From Aquitalea magnusonii (GTDB taxonomy: Bacteria > Pseudomonadota > Gammaproteobacteria > Burkholderiales > Chromobacteriaceae): 64,000 nt of DNA. The position numbers were made by a program, and so were the translations under genes. The stretch is from contig NZ_QJKC01000003.1 in NCBI RefSeq assembly GCF_003202035.1, positions 248,001 through 312,000 of the forward strand, given 5' to 3'. Shown in pieces: positions 19,282 through 28,844 of this stretch. Numbering within the stretch: the first letter of the stretch is position 1; every line of letters begins with the position of its first letter. The notes below the pieces were generated by a model. That model had not been told where the DNA came from. It did no database searches and worked only from the letters and a program-made list of their open reading frames with translations.

Positions 19282-20388
19282 ATGCTGATCCTGCAAGCCG
19301 AACGCGATGCCCTTCTCAAGCCCCTGCTGGCGGTGACCGGTATTGTCGAACGACGCCATACCCTGCCGATTCTTTCCAATGTCCTGATTGAAAAGAAGGG
19401 CGGCCAGGTAGGCTTTCTGGCCACCGATCTGGAAATCCAGATCACCACCGCCAGTGCCGACGAACTGCCGGGCGAAGACTTCCGCCTGACCACCTCGGCC
19501 AAAAAGCTGCAAGACATCCTGCGCGCCATACCGGACAAGGCCACCGTCACGCTGGAACAGCTGGACGGCCGCCTGACGCTGAAAGCCGGCAAAAGCCGCT
19601 TCAACCTGCAAACCCTGCCGGCCGAAGACTTTCCGCTGCTGTCGGTAGGCTCGGCCTCGGACGCCAGCTTCACCCTGCCGCAACGCGAACTGAAACGCCT
19701 GATCTCCCAGGTGCAATTTGCCATGGCGGTGCAGGACATCCGTTACTACCTGAATGGCCTGCTGATGCAGACCGACGGCAACCAGGTCAAGCTGATCGCC
19801 ACCGACGGCCACCGCCTGGCCTTTGCCAGCGCCGACGTGGAAGCCACCCTGCCCAAGGCCGAAGTCATCCTGCCGCGCAAGACCATCCTGGAGCTGTACA
19901 AGCTGCTGCAAGACAGCGACGACGAAATCAACATCGAAGTGCTGGCCAACCAGGTGCGCTTCAGCTTTGGCTCCACCGTCATCATCAGCAAGGTGGTGGA
20001 CGGCAAGTTCCCCGACTACAACCGGGTGATTCCGCTGGATAACGACAAGATCTTCCTGATCGAACGCCTCACCTTCCTGCACGCCCTGCAACGCGCCGCC
20101 ATTCTGGCCAACGAAAAATTCCGCGGCGTGCGTCTGGTACTGGCACCGGGCAAGATGTCCATCCTGTGTACCAACAGCGAGCAGGAAGAAGCGGAAGAAG
20201 AACTGGAAATCGCCTACCAGGGCGGCGAACTGGAAATCGGCTTCAACATCAACTACCTGCTGGATGTGCTGACCAACCTGCCGGCCGACACCCTGCAAAT
20301 GGCGTTTGGCGATGCCAACCGCAGCACGCTGGTCACCATTCCCGACTACAGCAACTTCAAATACATCGTGATGCCGATGCGCATCTAG
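19282..20388 (+). CDS. dnaN: DNA polymerase III beta sliding clamp
   Basis: 368 residues starting MLILQAERDALLKPLLAVTG with the conserved RRHTLPILSNVLIE and TDGHRLAF segments and the C-terminal VMPMRI that closes the third clamp domain. Forms the dimeric ring that tethers polymerases. Same strand as dnaA and gyrB; a 52-base gap from dnaA suggests co-transcription. Confidence 0.98.
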   Translation: MLILQAERDALLKPLLAVTGIVERRHTLPILSNVLIEKKGGQVGFLATDLEIQITTASADELPGEDFRLTTSAKKLQDILRAIPDKATVTLEQLDGRLTLKAGKSRFNLQTLPAEDFPLLSVGSASDASFTLPQRELKRLISQVQFAMAVQDIRYYLNGLLMQTDGNQVKLIATDGHRLAFASADVEATLPKAEVILPRKTILELYKLLQDSDDEINIEVLANQVRFSFGSTVIISKVVDGKFPDYNRVIPLDNDKIFLIERLTFLHALQRAAILANEKFRGVRLVLAPGKMSILCTNSEQEEAEEELEIAYQGGELEIGFNINYLLDVLTNLPADTLQMAFGDANRSTLVTIPDYSNFKYIVMPMRI

Positions 20389-22923
<2,535 letters not shown>

Positions 22924-22970
22924 GGGGTAAGCACCCGCCGCGCATGCAGAACTGCATGGCACTGAGGTAA

Positions 22971-23002
22971 AAAAAGCGACCGGATTTTCTGGTCGCTTTT
23001 TT
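22971..23002. terminator. Intrinsic terminator after gyrB
   Basis: AAAAAGCGACC / GGTCGCTTTTTT with a short loop, starting 47 bases after the gyrB stop. A smaller GCATGCAG/CTGCATG hairpin lies at 22942-22958. These mark the end of the dnaA-dnaN-gyrB region and the left edge of the accessory island. Confidence 0.92.
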
Positions 23003-23094
23003 CTTGCCGCTGCTCACCACAGCCATATTGCTTGGTGGACAGCGCGTTTTGTCGTGCGTAGGATTAAATCCTATTGATTTCAAAAGAGATTGCC

Positions 23095-23364
23095 ATGCGG
23101 ACCACCCAGCAAATGAGCATCACCCTGCCCAATGACATGGCAGAAGAGGTGAAAGCAAAAGTACGCTCTGGAGAATACGCCAGTGAAAGCGAAGTCATCC
23201 GCGATGGACTGCGCGCACTGATGGCACGGGACCGTGCCGTGGAAAGCTGGCTGCTCAATCAGGTAGGCCCGGCCTATGACGCCCTGCAGGCCGACCCGTC
23301 CCGCGCTGTCAGCGCAGACCAGGTGCGCGCCCGCCTGGCCGCCGAGCACGCCAAAAAACCATGA
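23095..23364 (+). CDS. ParD-like antitoxin, ribbon-helix-helix
   Basis: 89 residues. The N-terminal half, QMSITLPNDMAEEVKAKV then YASESEVIRDGLRAL, is the ribbon-helix-helix DNA-binding fold of ParD/CopG antitoxins; the C-terminal half (ESWLLNQVGPAYDALQADP) would neutralise the toxin. Start at ATG 23095 with AGAG upstream. Its last codons overlap the start of the toxin gene by four bases, the usual coupling. The promoter and operator probably lie at 23030-23090, where the protein should repress its own operon. Confidence 0.88.
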   Translation: MRTTQQMSITLPNDMAEEVKAKVRSGEYASESEVIRDGLRALMARDRAVESWLLNQVGPAYDALQADPSRAVSADQVRARLAAEHAKKP

Positions 23365-23678
23365 GCCATCAAGTAGTGTTCAGCCCGGAGGCCATGGAGC
23401 AGCTTGCCGCGCTGTACCGCTATATCGCAGAAGCCGCTTCGCCGCCTATCGCAGCGCAATACACCGAGGCCATCGTAAGCTATTGCGAAAACCTGCACAG
23501 CTTTCCGCTGCGCGGGACCAGCCGCGACGAGGTGCGGCCAGGGCTACGCATTACCCATTACAGGAAACGCACCGTCATTGCCTTCAGTGTGGATGCCGAA
23601 ACGGTATCCATTATTGGCATCTTCTATGGCGGGCAAGACTACGCGGCCATCCTGCACGACAGCGACGCCGATACCTAA
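23361..23678 (+). CDS. ParE-like toxin of the RelE/ParE superfamily
   Basis: 105 residues with the ParE pattern: VVFSPEAMEQLAALYRYIAE, a central FPLRGTSRDEVRPGLRI and the C-terminal RTVIAFSVDAETVSIIGIFYGGQ. Known ParE proteins poison DNA gyrase; that this pair sits directly downstream of gyrB is curious but may be chance. The gene appears intact, without frameshift. Forms a toxin-antitoxin operon with the upstream gene, likely stabilising this island. Confidence 0.87.
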   Translation: MSHQVVFSPEAMEQLAALYRYIAEAASPPIAAQYTEAIVSYCENLHSFPLRGTSRDEVRPGLRITHYRKRTVIAFSVDAETVSIIGIFYGGQDYAAILHDSDADT

Positions 23679-23702
23679 GCCGGGTGACGGGGTAGTCTGG
23701 CT

Positions 23703-23840
23703 AGCGACGGCGAAACTAGCATCGAGCTTGTAGAGAGTGACCGGGCGCGGCACCCTGCGGCGGCCCTCGATTTGAACTGTCCAGGATTCCTTGACAGTTG
23801 CCATCCAACACAGCCCTCCACCTTCAAAAAAATCCTTTAA
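23703..23840 (-). pseudogene. Fragment of a rhuM-family gene
   Basis: On the minus strand, a stretch reads LKDFFEGGGLCW, continuing to IEGRRRVPRPVTLYKLDA and SFAVA. This matches residues 48 to about 95 of the intact RhuM protein encoded at 26471-27481 (LKNIFEDGELLR, GGREVNRPVTLYKLDAILAVG) and nothing else of that gene is found around it. It is therefore a remnant of a second, deleted copy. The remainder of 23679-24112 holds no other gene I can support. Confidence 0.75.
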
Positions 23841-24112
23841 GGTAGAGTCCAACAGTTTGCTTACTGACGGTATCAGCAGAGCCATTGCACCCGCTGCTCT
23901 GGCAACGCCCCGGATAATTGAGTGACTGATATAGATGATGGCATCGGCGTACCGAGGGGAAAGCCCGGCCCCGCCCTACCGATCACACATTTGAGAATGC
24001 CTGTGTTGCACACTGTACTGGTTTGGCCGGGGTGAGACCGCAGGGGATGCCCGGAAGGGACGATCCACCGTTATGCAATAAAAGTATTATCCGGAATACT
24101 CGGTAGAGAGAA

Positions 24113-24724
24113 TCACAAAATACGCTCCAAACCATCCCATCCAGATCGTACTGGGTCAAAGTCTCTAGGGTCATACAAGCCTATTTCCTCCAGAGAATAC
24201 TGCATTTTTCCATAATTACAGGCACTGCAAGTAATCACAACATTTTCTAAATCATTACTCCCACCATGCCAATGTGGAATAACATGATCATACTGGAGCC
24301 AAAGACATTGAAAACCGGCATGCTGAGTAATATTACTATTTCCCCAAGGAATCTGTTCCGGATAAATTGAATGCAGGTATTTCCTTACCTCTGCACGAAT
24401 GACCGGAATACCACAAAATCGACAGTGATGGCCATCACGATGCAGTAGCTGCCGTTTCTGTTCAGCATTTGGCATTCTTACAGGAAGTTTTTCAGCCTGC
24501 TCGATACGTTCAATTTTCCTGACGACAACATAGGGACTATTTTTCCCCCAAATAGACTCTGTCCATTCCCTAACCTTTTGGTCATTGGCCAAAACAAAAA
24601 GCTGCTTTGCCACCTCAAACTTACCTTGCATATGAGCAGATACTGCAGCATCAAGGTAACGAGCCACATCAAATATCTCTTGAATCGGCTCACGCAACAT
24701 GCGCTTCTTAAGAAAATTATTCAA
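24113..24724 (-). CDS. HNH endonuclease
   Basis: 203 residues. The N-terminal half is helical and unrecognised; from about residue 100 it has a zinc-binding HNH domain: HHCRFCGIPV, then DHVIPHWHGGSNDLENVVITCS and ACNYGK, with two CxxC pairs and the D-H/N/H catalytic pattern complete. Codon use and base composition are clearly AT-richer than the flanking chromosome, which suggests recent transfer. The start is TTG 24724 (GGGAAAG upstream) or ATG 24700. Target unknown; could be a stand-alone restriction or mobile-element nuclease. Confidence 0.82.
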   Translation of the reverse strand: MNNFLKKRMLREPIQEIFDVARYLDAAVSAHMQGKFEVAKQLFVLANDQKVREWTESIWGKNSPYVVVRKIERIEQAEKLPVRMPNAEQKRQLLHRDGHHCRFCGIPVIRAEVRKYLHSIYPEQIPWGNSNITQHAGFQCLWLQYDHVIPHWHGGSNDLENVVITCSACNYGKMQYSLEEIGLYDPRDFDPVRSGWDGLERIL

Positions 24725-24940
24725 ATGACTTTCCCTTCAACATCAACCCATTGAAAAACATGATATGTTTTTACTAAACATTTCATTATTTTCCATCTAA
24801 AACATTCACTACTTGACTGGAACATAATCCCAAAATTACACCAGATAAACGAGCAAAATAGGTGGCATTTATCTTCGAAAGCAACTAAATCCGCACTGTA
24901 ATGCCAATTCAGCTCAGGCCGATTAAGCACTCCTTGCTTA
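24725..24940. other. AT-rich spacer in the accessory island
   Basis: Strongly AT-rich compared with the rest of the window, continuous in composition with the HNH gene. It likely holds the promoter of the HNH gene and marks foreign DNA. No gene seen. Confidence 0.5.
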
Positions 24941-25876
24941 TTATCCCCCCCTCATCCCCAGCGTCTGTTTACACCTCGGATAGTTGTGGCATCCCCAGAA
25001 ATCCGGCCGGCCGCCTTTGCCAGCCACATGGCGCATGGGGATGCCGCAATGTGGGCAGGTGGGGGTGGTGTAATCGCCGCGGGTGGCGAATTCCAGTAGC
25101 TGCTGTTTTGCGTCTACGGGCAGGCGCTCAATCATGGTCAGCATCATGGCGCCGTCGATCAGTGAGATGTGGTTACTGCTGGCTACCAGCTTGGCATCGT
25201 CGGAAAACTTGCCGCTGGTCATGAAGAAGGCTTTGGGTATTTTTTCGTGGGTCATCACGCCCAGTAATTCCCGCACTGGTTTAACGCCCACATAGCGTTC
25301 GCCCCAGGCTTTGCATTGCACGATGGACGTAGCCTTGCCGGAATCATCCTGATACAGGCGGATATCAATCCCGCCATCCGGCCCCAGCGGGGTGGTTTCA
25401 CTTTTGATGCCGTGCAGTTGGTAAAACTGCTGACATACATCTTCAAAGCGTTTCCATTCCAGACTATGAATCAGCGCCAGCGACCAGGCTTGGGGTTTGG
25501 ACGGTGGCGTGGGTTTGGTGATGGTAGGCGGGGGGACATACGCATCAGCGACGACATCACGTGGAGGGGGAGCGCTTGGCCGTGGTGTGGCGGGGGTGAG
25601 TGGTGGGATAACCCGTTTGTTGGCGGGTGGACGTTGGCCAAACTCGCGCAGGGCTGCTAATGCAGCAAGCAGGAAAAAGAAACCAGCAGGCAGCCACGCC
25701 ATGGCGGCAAAGGCTTGTGACAGAGGTTTCAAGAACATATTGCCCGCCCACATGGCGGGCAGTATCTGCTTGAACAGAATCAAACTGGCAACAGCAAAGC
25801 CCACACTGACATACCACGGCGAGGCAATCAGCCCCTGAGCGAAACTCTGCTTTGGCTTACGACGGGCCACACCCAC
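24941..25876 (-). CDS. Membrane-anchored Mrr-type restriction endonuclease with zinc ribbon
   Basis: 311 residues. Two transmembrane helices (about 17-36 and 52-74), a Pro/Thr-rich linker (about 80-130), an Mrr-like PD-(D/E)xK nuclease domain (about 132-250) with LEWKRFEDVCQQFYQ, GPDGGIDIRLY and SIVQCKAWG (catalytic Asp and QxK), and a C-terminal topoisomerase-type zinc ribbon CPHCG...FWGCHNYPRC. The gene starts at GTG 25876 with GGGAG upstream. Mrr-family enzymes cut modified DNA; the membrane anchor suggests action on DNA entering at the envelope. No methyltransferase is nearby. Confidence 0.85.
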   Translation of the reverse strand: MGVARRKPKQSFAQGLIASPWYVSVGFAVASLILFKQILPAMWAGNMFLKPLSQAFAAMAWLPAGFFFLLAALAALREFGQRPPANKRVIPPLTPATPRPSAPPPRDVVADAYVPPPTITKPTPPSKPQAWSLALIHSLEWKRFEDVCQQFYQLHGIKSETTPLGPDGGIDIRLYQDDSGKATSIVQCKAWGERYVGVKPVRELLGVMTHEKIPKAFFMTSGKFSDDAKLVASSNHISLIDGAMMLTMIERLPVDAKQQLLEFATRGDYTTPTCPHCGIPMRHVAGKGGRPDFWGCHNYPRCKQTLGMRGG

Positions 25877-25977
25877 TCTCCCTTAGCATCAATAAATTGA
25901 CCCCAACAGGAAAGCACGCGTTTGGCATAAACACAAGCCTGAAATGCAGCTAATACGCAATGGCGTGGGTGTGTGAT

Positions 25978-26012
25978 GGTGGAACGCCCCCATGAATCGG
26001 GGGGCTTCCGCC
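25978..26012. repeat. Palindromic REP-like element
   Basis: GGTGGAA-C-GCCCCC pairs with GGGGGC-TTCCGCC around a short loop, followed by CTACCGATC. The same CGCCCTACCGATC string occurs at about 23974, suggesting a dispersed intergenic repeat present twice around the HNH/Mrr genes. It sits between the Mrr gene and the small ORF, both on the minus strand. Confidence 0.55.
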
Positions 26013-26026
26013 CTACCGATCTGACC

Positions 26027-26275
26027 TTATAAGCCTGGAGCCGGCCCTATCATCGCCTCAATACCTTCTGACTCCACTTCTTCCAGAAACAGATCAAAGG
26101 CTTCCTGATCGGTAGCGAACTCGCCATCGTAAACCGTGGAGTTGTCGTACTGATCGACGATTTCCAGCGTCCAGCCGCTATCCGGCAGGCGATAGATGAA
26201 CACCTCCACCGTTTTGCCATCGGCGCTGTATTTCTGTTGCAGCGGGGAGTAGATCAGGTCTTTTTCGTCGTACAT
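26027..26275 (-). CDS. Small acidic protein of unknown function
   Basis: 82 residues from ATG 26275 (MYDEKDLIYSPLQQKYSADG), with a beta-rich pattern VEVFIYRLPDSGWTLEIVDQ and an acidic C-terminus (FDLFLEEVESEGIEAMIG). A TTG at 26326 would add 17 residues. I do not recognise the family, though the frame is clearly protein-like in composition. It lies downstream of the rhuM-family gene on the same strand and may be co-transcribed. Confidence 0.6.
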   Translation of the reverse strand: MYDEKDLIYSPLQQKYSADGKTVEVFIYRLPDSGWTLEIVDQYDNSTVYDGEFATDQEAFDLFLEEVESEGIEAMIGPAPGL

Positions 26276-26329
26276 GGCTGGTTTCTCGTGGTGAGGTGTC
26301 GTGATTGTCGGTGCATCGACTGACAACGT

Positions 26330-26458
26330 TCAGCAGTGGGCATCTGCAATAGATACGATGGCCTGCACTTCATGCTGGAAAACATAGGGATCGGAAATTA
26401 GCTCGCATTGCTCATCATCCGGATAAGTCACGGCCACATGATAGTCGCCACTTGGCAA
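26330..26458 (-). CDS. Possible 42-codon ORF between rhuM and the small acidic protein
   Basis: Starting at TTG 26458, 12 bases after the rhuM stop, and reading LPSGDYHVAVTYPDDEQCEL then ISDPYVFQHEVQAIVSI and ending ADAHC. The composition is protein-like and it ends just before the TTG alternative start of the next gene, which would form a tight three-gene unit. It may be a truncated remnant of a larger gene. No family recognised. Confidence 0.3.
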   Translation of the reverse strand: MPSGDYHVAVTYPDDEQCELISDPYVFQHEVQAIVSIADAHC

Positions 26459-26470
26459 AGAACGCGTCTC

Positions 26471-27481
26471 TTAAGACCTTGCCCGCCGTTTCAGGGTGTT
26501 CTCCAGCGCCTGCAATTCGGCCTCATCCTGCAAGTCTGCGGCAATGGCTTCCTGCCGTTTGCGGTCCTGATCAAACTGCACGAACAGCTCGCCCATGTGC
26601 ATTTCCATCTGCGCGTGGCTGATGCTGCCGGCGTCGGTCAGCAGCGGGAAACCGTTGAGAGTGATGATCTGGTCCACATTCTGTTTCCAGAAGGCCATGC
26701 GGGTTTCCTGCTTGCTCTTGGCCCGTAGTTCGGCGGTTTCCAGGAAGATCACCACCAGCCGGTTCAGGGTGTCGATTTCGTCCTCGGTCAGGTAGTTTTT
26801 GGCCACGAGGATATCTGCCTTGTGTACCTTATTTCCCTGCCAGGCAAGCAAGCCAAAATTGGGGTCTGCCGGGTTGGCACGGGCGGTAATCAGTTCGGCT
26901 GCGGTCTTTTGCGTCACGGCATAGATCAACTGGTTTTGCACCGTGGCAAAGAAAAGCTGGGTGGCCTTGTCGGTCTTGTCGTAGTCGCTGCAGAGGGCAA
27001 ACAGGTCGCGCACTTTCTGATAAAAGCGCTTTTCCGAGGCCCGAATATCGCGGATGCGGCCCAGCATCTCGTCGAAGTAGTCCGGGCGGCCGTCCGGGTT
27101 CTTCAGCCGCTCGTCGTCCATGACAAAGCCCTTGACCAGATACTCTTTCAGCACGGTGGACGCCCAGCGGCGAAACTGCACGCCACGCGGCGAGCGCACG
27201 CGGTAGCCGACAGCGAGGATGGCATCGAGCTTGTACAGCGTGACGGGGCGGTTTACTTCTCGCCCTCCTTCGGTTTGAACTACCGAGGATTCCTCGGTAG
27301 TTGCCTCACGCAGCAACTCGCCGTCCTCAAAGATGTTCTTGAGGTGCAGCCCCACATTGTCCGTGCTCACATCAAACAGCTGGGCCATTTCACGCTGCGT
27401 CAGCCAGACCGTGTGGTCTTTCGCCCGTAGTTTGATCTGGCTGCGGCCATCTTCGGTGGTATAGAGAATGAGATCGCTCAT
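26471..27481 (-). CDS. rhuM: RhuM family protein
   Basis: 336 residues. N-terminal winged-helix-like segment KDHTVWLTQREMAQLFDVST and the family signature NRPVTLYKLDAILAVGYRVR with RSPRGVQFRRWA; the middle carries IRDIRASEKRFYQKVRDLFA. Matches the virulence protein RhuM first named in Salmonella pathogenicity island 3; biochemical function is unknown and homologues are scattered on genomic islands. Full length and intact, unlike the fragment at 23703. Its promoter probably lies in 27482-27560. Confidence 0.9.
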   Translation of the reverse strand: MSDLILYTTEDGRSQIKLRAKDHTVWLTQREMAQLFDVSTDNVGLHLKNIFEDGELLREATTEESSVVQTEGGREVNRPVTLYKLDAILAVGYRVRSPRGVQFRRWASTVLKEYLVKGFVMDDERLKNPDGRPDYFDEMLGRIRDIRASEKRFYQKVRDLFALCSDYDKTDKATQLFFATVQNQLIYAVTQKTAAELITARANPADPNFGLLAWQGNKVHKADILVAKNYLTEDEIDTLNRLVVIFLETAELRAKSKQETRMAFWKQNVDQIITLNGFPLLTDAGSISHAQMEMHMGELFVQFDQDRKRQEAIAADLQDEAELQALENTLKRRARS

Positions 27482-27681
27482 GCTTCAAGCCCTTCCTGAG
27501 ACTGTCACAATGATGATCATTGGTCTGACTTTGTTGATTGGAGATGCCGTGATGATACCGCTTAAGCAATTGATTGGGCGGCAGTGGAGGCTGGGTTGAT
27601 CACCCGAAGGTTCTGCAATCTAACCGAATTTGATTTGGCCAAGACACTGATTATCAAAGCCTACCGGCGGTAAGCAATCAC

Positions 27682-27709
27682 AGCCCACCACGCCTGAACG
27701 TGGTGGGCT
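27682..27709. terminator. Strong intrinsic hairpin
   Basis: AGCCCACCACG / CGTGGTGGGCT, an 11-bp perfect stem with a 6-base loop followed by TTTT on the plus strand. No plus-strand gene precedes it in the 200 bases upstream, so it may be a remnant of a lost gene, or protect a small unseen transcript. Confidence 0.7.
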
Positions 27710-27730
27710 TTTGCATGCTTGTGCAGTCCT

Positions 27731-27781
27731 TGGCGGGAGCCGCTGCGGCCCGGTTCCAGATTGCGGTAACGCCCTTGCCAT
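27731..27781 (+). repeat. Structured repeat, copy A
   Basis: TGGCGGGAG, a small GCCG/CGGC hairpin, then CGGTTCCAGATTGCGGTAAC and a GCCAT end. Aligns along its length with copy C at 28089-28146 in direct orientation, with the hairpin conserved in position though not in sequence. Confidence 0.6.
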
Positions 27782-27994
27782 CTTGGATGGGTGGCGTGGT
27801 CTTGTCAGCCGTGTTTACGTCACATTCTCTTTCCATGCCTTGCCGGGCTGCGCGGGGTATCCATCTGCACATCCATCGCCTTGCTCATGCACGCCATGTC
27901 GTCTGGTCGGGTGTTGGCGCTTGGATGGCCATCTTCCTTGCCTCTGCCCCCTGTCACAGCTGATAATCGCCCGGTGTCGTTCAATAACGGCACC

Positions 27995-28025
27995 GGGATT
28001 GGCGTCCCGTTGGAATCTCGGGAAC
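27995..28025 (-). repeat. Structured repeat, copy B (inverted, partial)
   Basis: GGATTGGCGTCCCGTTGG and AATCTCGGGAAC; its reverse complement matches the distal half of copy C (CGAGATTCC...ACGCCAATCC). It lies about 95 bases before copy C in opposite orientation, so B and C can pair into a long stem. Confidence 0.55.
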
Positions 28026-28088
28026 TGCAGCGTTTGCACAGAGCGCTCCAGTTCTCACGCCATTGCTTTGCCATTCGACGGCAGGCCA

Positions 28089-28146
28089 TGGCGGGAGTCT
28101 CTCCGGAGACGCCGGTTCCGAGATTCCGGTAACGCCAATCCTGCCA
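28089..28146 (+). repeat. Structured repeat, copy C
   Basis: Begins TGGCGGGAG, has GTCTC-TCCG-GAGAC hairpin, then CCGGTTCCGAGATTCCGG and TAACGCCAATCCTGCCAT. Its two ends, CATGGCGGG and CCTGCCATG, are near-perfect inverted repeats, giving it the look of a miniature element of about 60 bp. A shorter related piece (GATTGGCGTCGGGAATGC) follows at 28163-28180. Confidence 0.6.
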
Positions 28147-28212
28147 TGTGCCTGCCACCCCCGATTGGCGTCGGGAATGCAGGTCAAAACCTAGTTCTCG
28201 GAGGGTTTTGCC

Positions 28213-28611
28213 ATGAGCAGCACGCCTCGCGCTACCCCGCCGTCCGGGCGGTCGTCTTTTCCTTCTCCCCGTCAGTCTGATCCGCAGTTTGCCCAGTTCT
28301 TGCAGCACGCTTGCCTGCCGCTGGGGCCGCTGCATGCCAGCCTGGCCGCCATGCAGGCGGTGTTGGGCAGCCAGCCGGCACCAGCCGTGGAACTGGCCTG
28401 GCAGGATGTGCTGGCGGTCTGTCACCGGCTGGAGGTGCAGCTGGGCGAGGTGGATGTGCGCCTGCTGGAAAGCCGCCGCACGCTGGAAGGTTTGCTGCAG
28501 TTGCTGCATGCCGAGCATGCAGCCACGCTGGAGCCTGGCGACCTGTATCTGATCCTGCAGCATGTGCACCATCTGCTGACACGCACGCTGGAGGCCCTGC
28601 AGCGGGCTTAG
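28213..28611 (+). CDS. Small helical protein, weakly DUF1484-like
   Basis: 132 residues. A Ser/Pro/Arg-rich N-terminus (about 25 residues) precedes a fully helical domain (LGPLHASLAAMQAVLG, LLQLLHAEHAATLEPG, HVHHLLTRTLEALQRA). The arrangement faintly resembles the DUF1484 family of betaproteobacteria, but this is a guess. A good GGAGGG Shine-Dalgarno is 8 bases before ATG 28213, so translation is likely. No signal peptide or membrane segment. Alone between repeats and an AT-rich spacer. Confidence 0.65.
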   Translation: MSSTPRATPPSGRSSFPSPRQSDPQFAQFLQHACLPLGPLHASLAAMQAVLGSQPAPAVELAWQDVLAVCHRLEVQLGEVDVRLLESRRTLEGLLQLLHAEHAATLEPGDLYLILQHVHHLLTRTLEALQRA

Positions 28612-28797
28612 CCGCTGGCCACACGCTGCGGTGGCGTGGCGCCGACTGGCCTGCCGGTGCAGGGTGGGCACAGCGGCGCTGCTGTTTTCTGCCGCCATGC
28701 CGGCCTGCGCGCTGCAAACTGGCCGGCAATCATGCCAGATAATTATTTTCATTCCTTAACATATTATTTACTTACTAATATCTTGATTTGGCTTTAT

Positions 28798-28831
28798 TTA
28801 ACAATTATTGTCCTGTGGCAATTATTGTTAA
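28798..28831. promoter_or_regulatory. AT-rich near-perfect inverted repeat
   Basis: TTAACAATTATTG and CAATTATTGTTAA, 13-base arms with one mismatched pair, around the 8-base loop TCCTGTGG. It lies in a strongly AT-rich stretch (28740-28850) just before a small membrane-protein ORF. Could be an operator or an mRNA hairpin. Confidence 0.5.
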
Positions 28832-28844
28832 GAGTATTCAAGAA

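Larger units (their letters stand above)
27482..28212. other. Non-coding stretch with terminator and structured repeats
   Basis: 731 bases without a gene I can support. It holds a terminator at 27682-27709 and at least three related copies of a short structured repeat (listed separately). Open frames exist on both strands, but they run through the repeats and have no start signals or family resemblance. Confidence 0.6.

Noticed and set aside
27731-28182. CRISPR array or integron attC sites
   Set aside because: Copies are unevenly spaced, in mixed orientation, and lack both constant spacers and the attC core triplets.
27820-28752. Minus-strand frame over the repeat cluster and the 132-residue gene
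   Set aside because: Runs through structured repeats, has no ribosome-binding site; the opposite strand has a better-supported gene.
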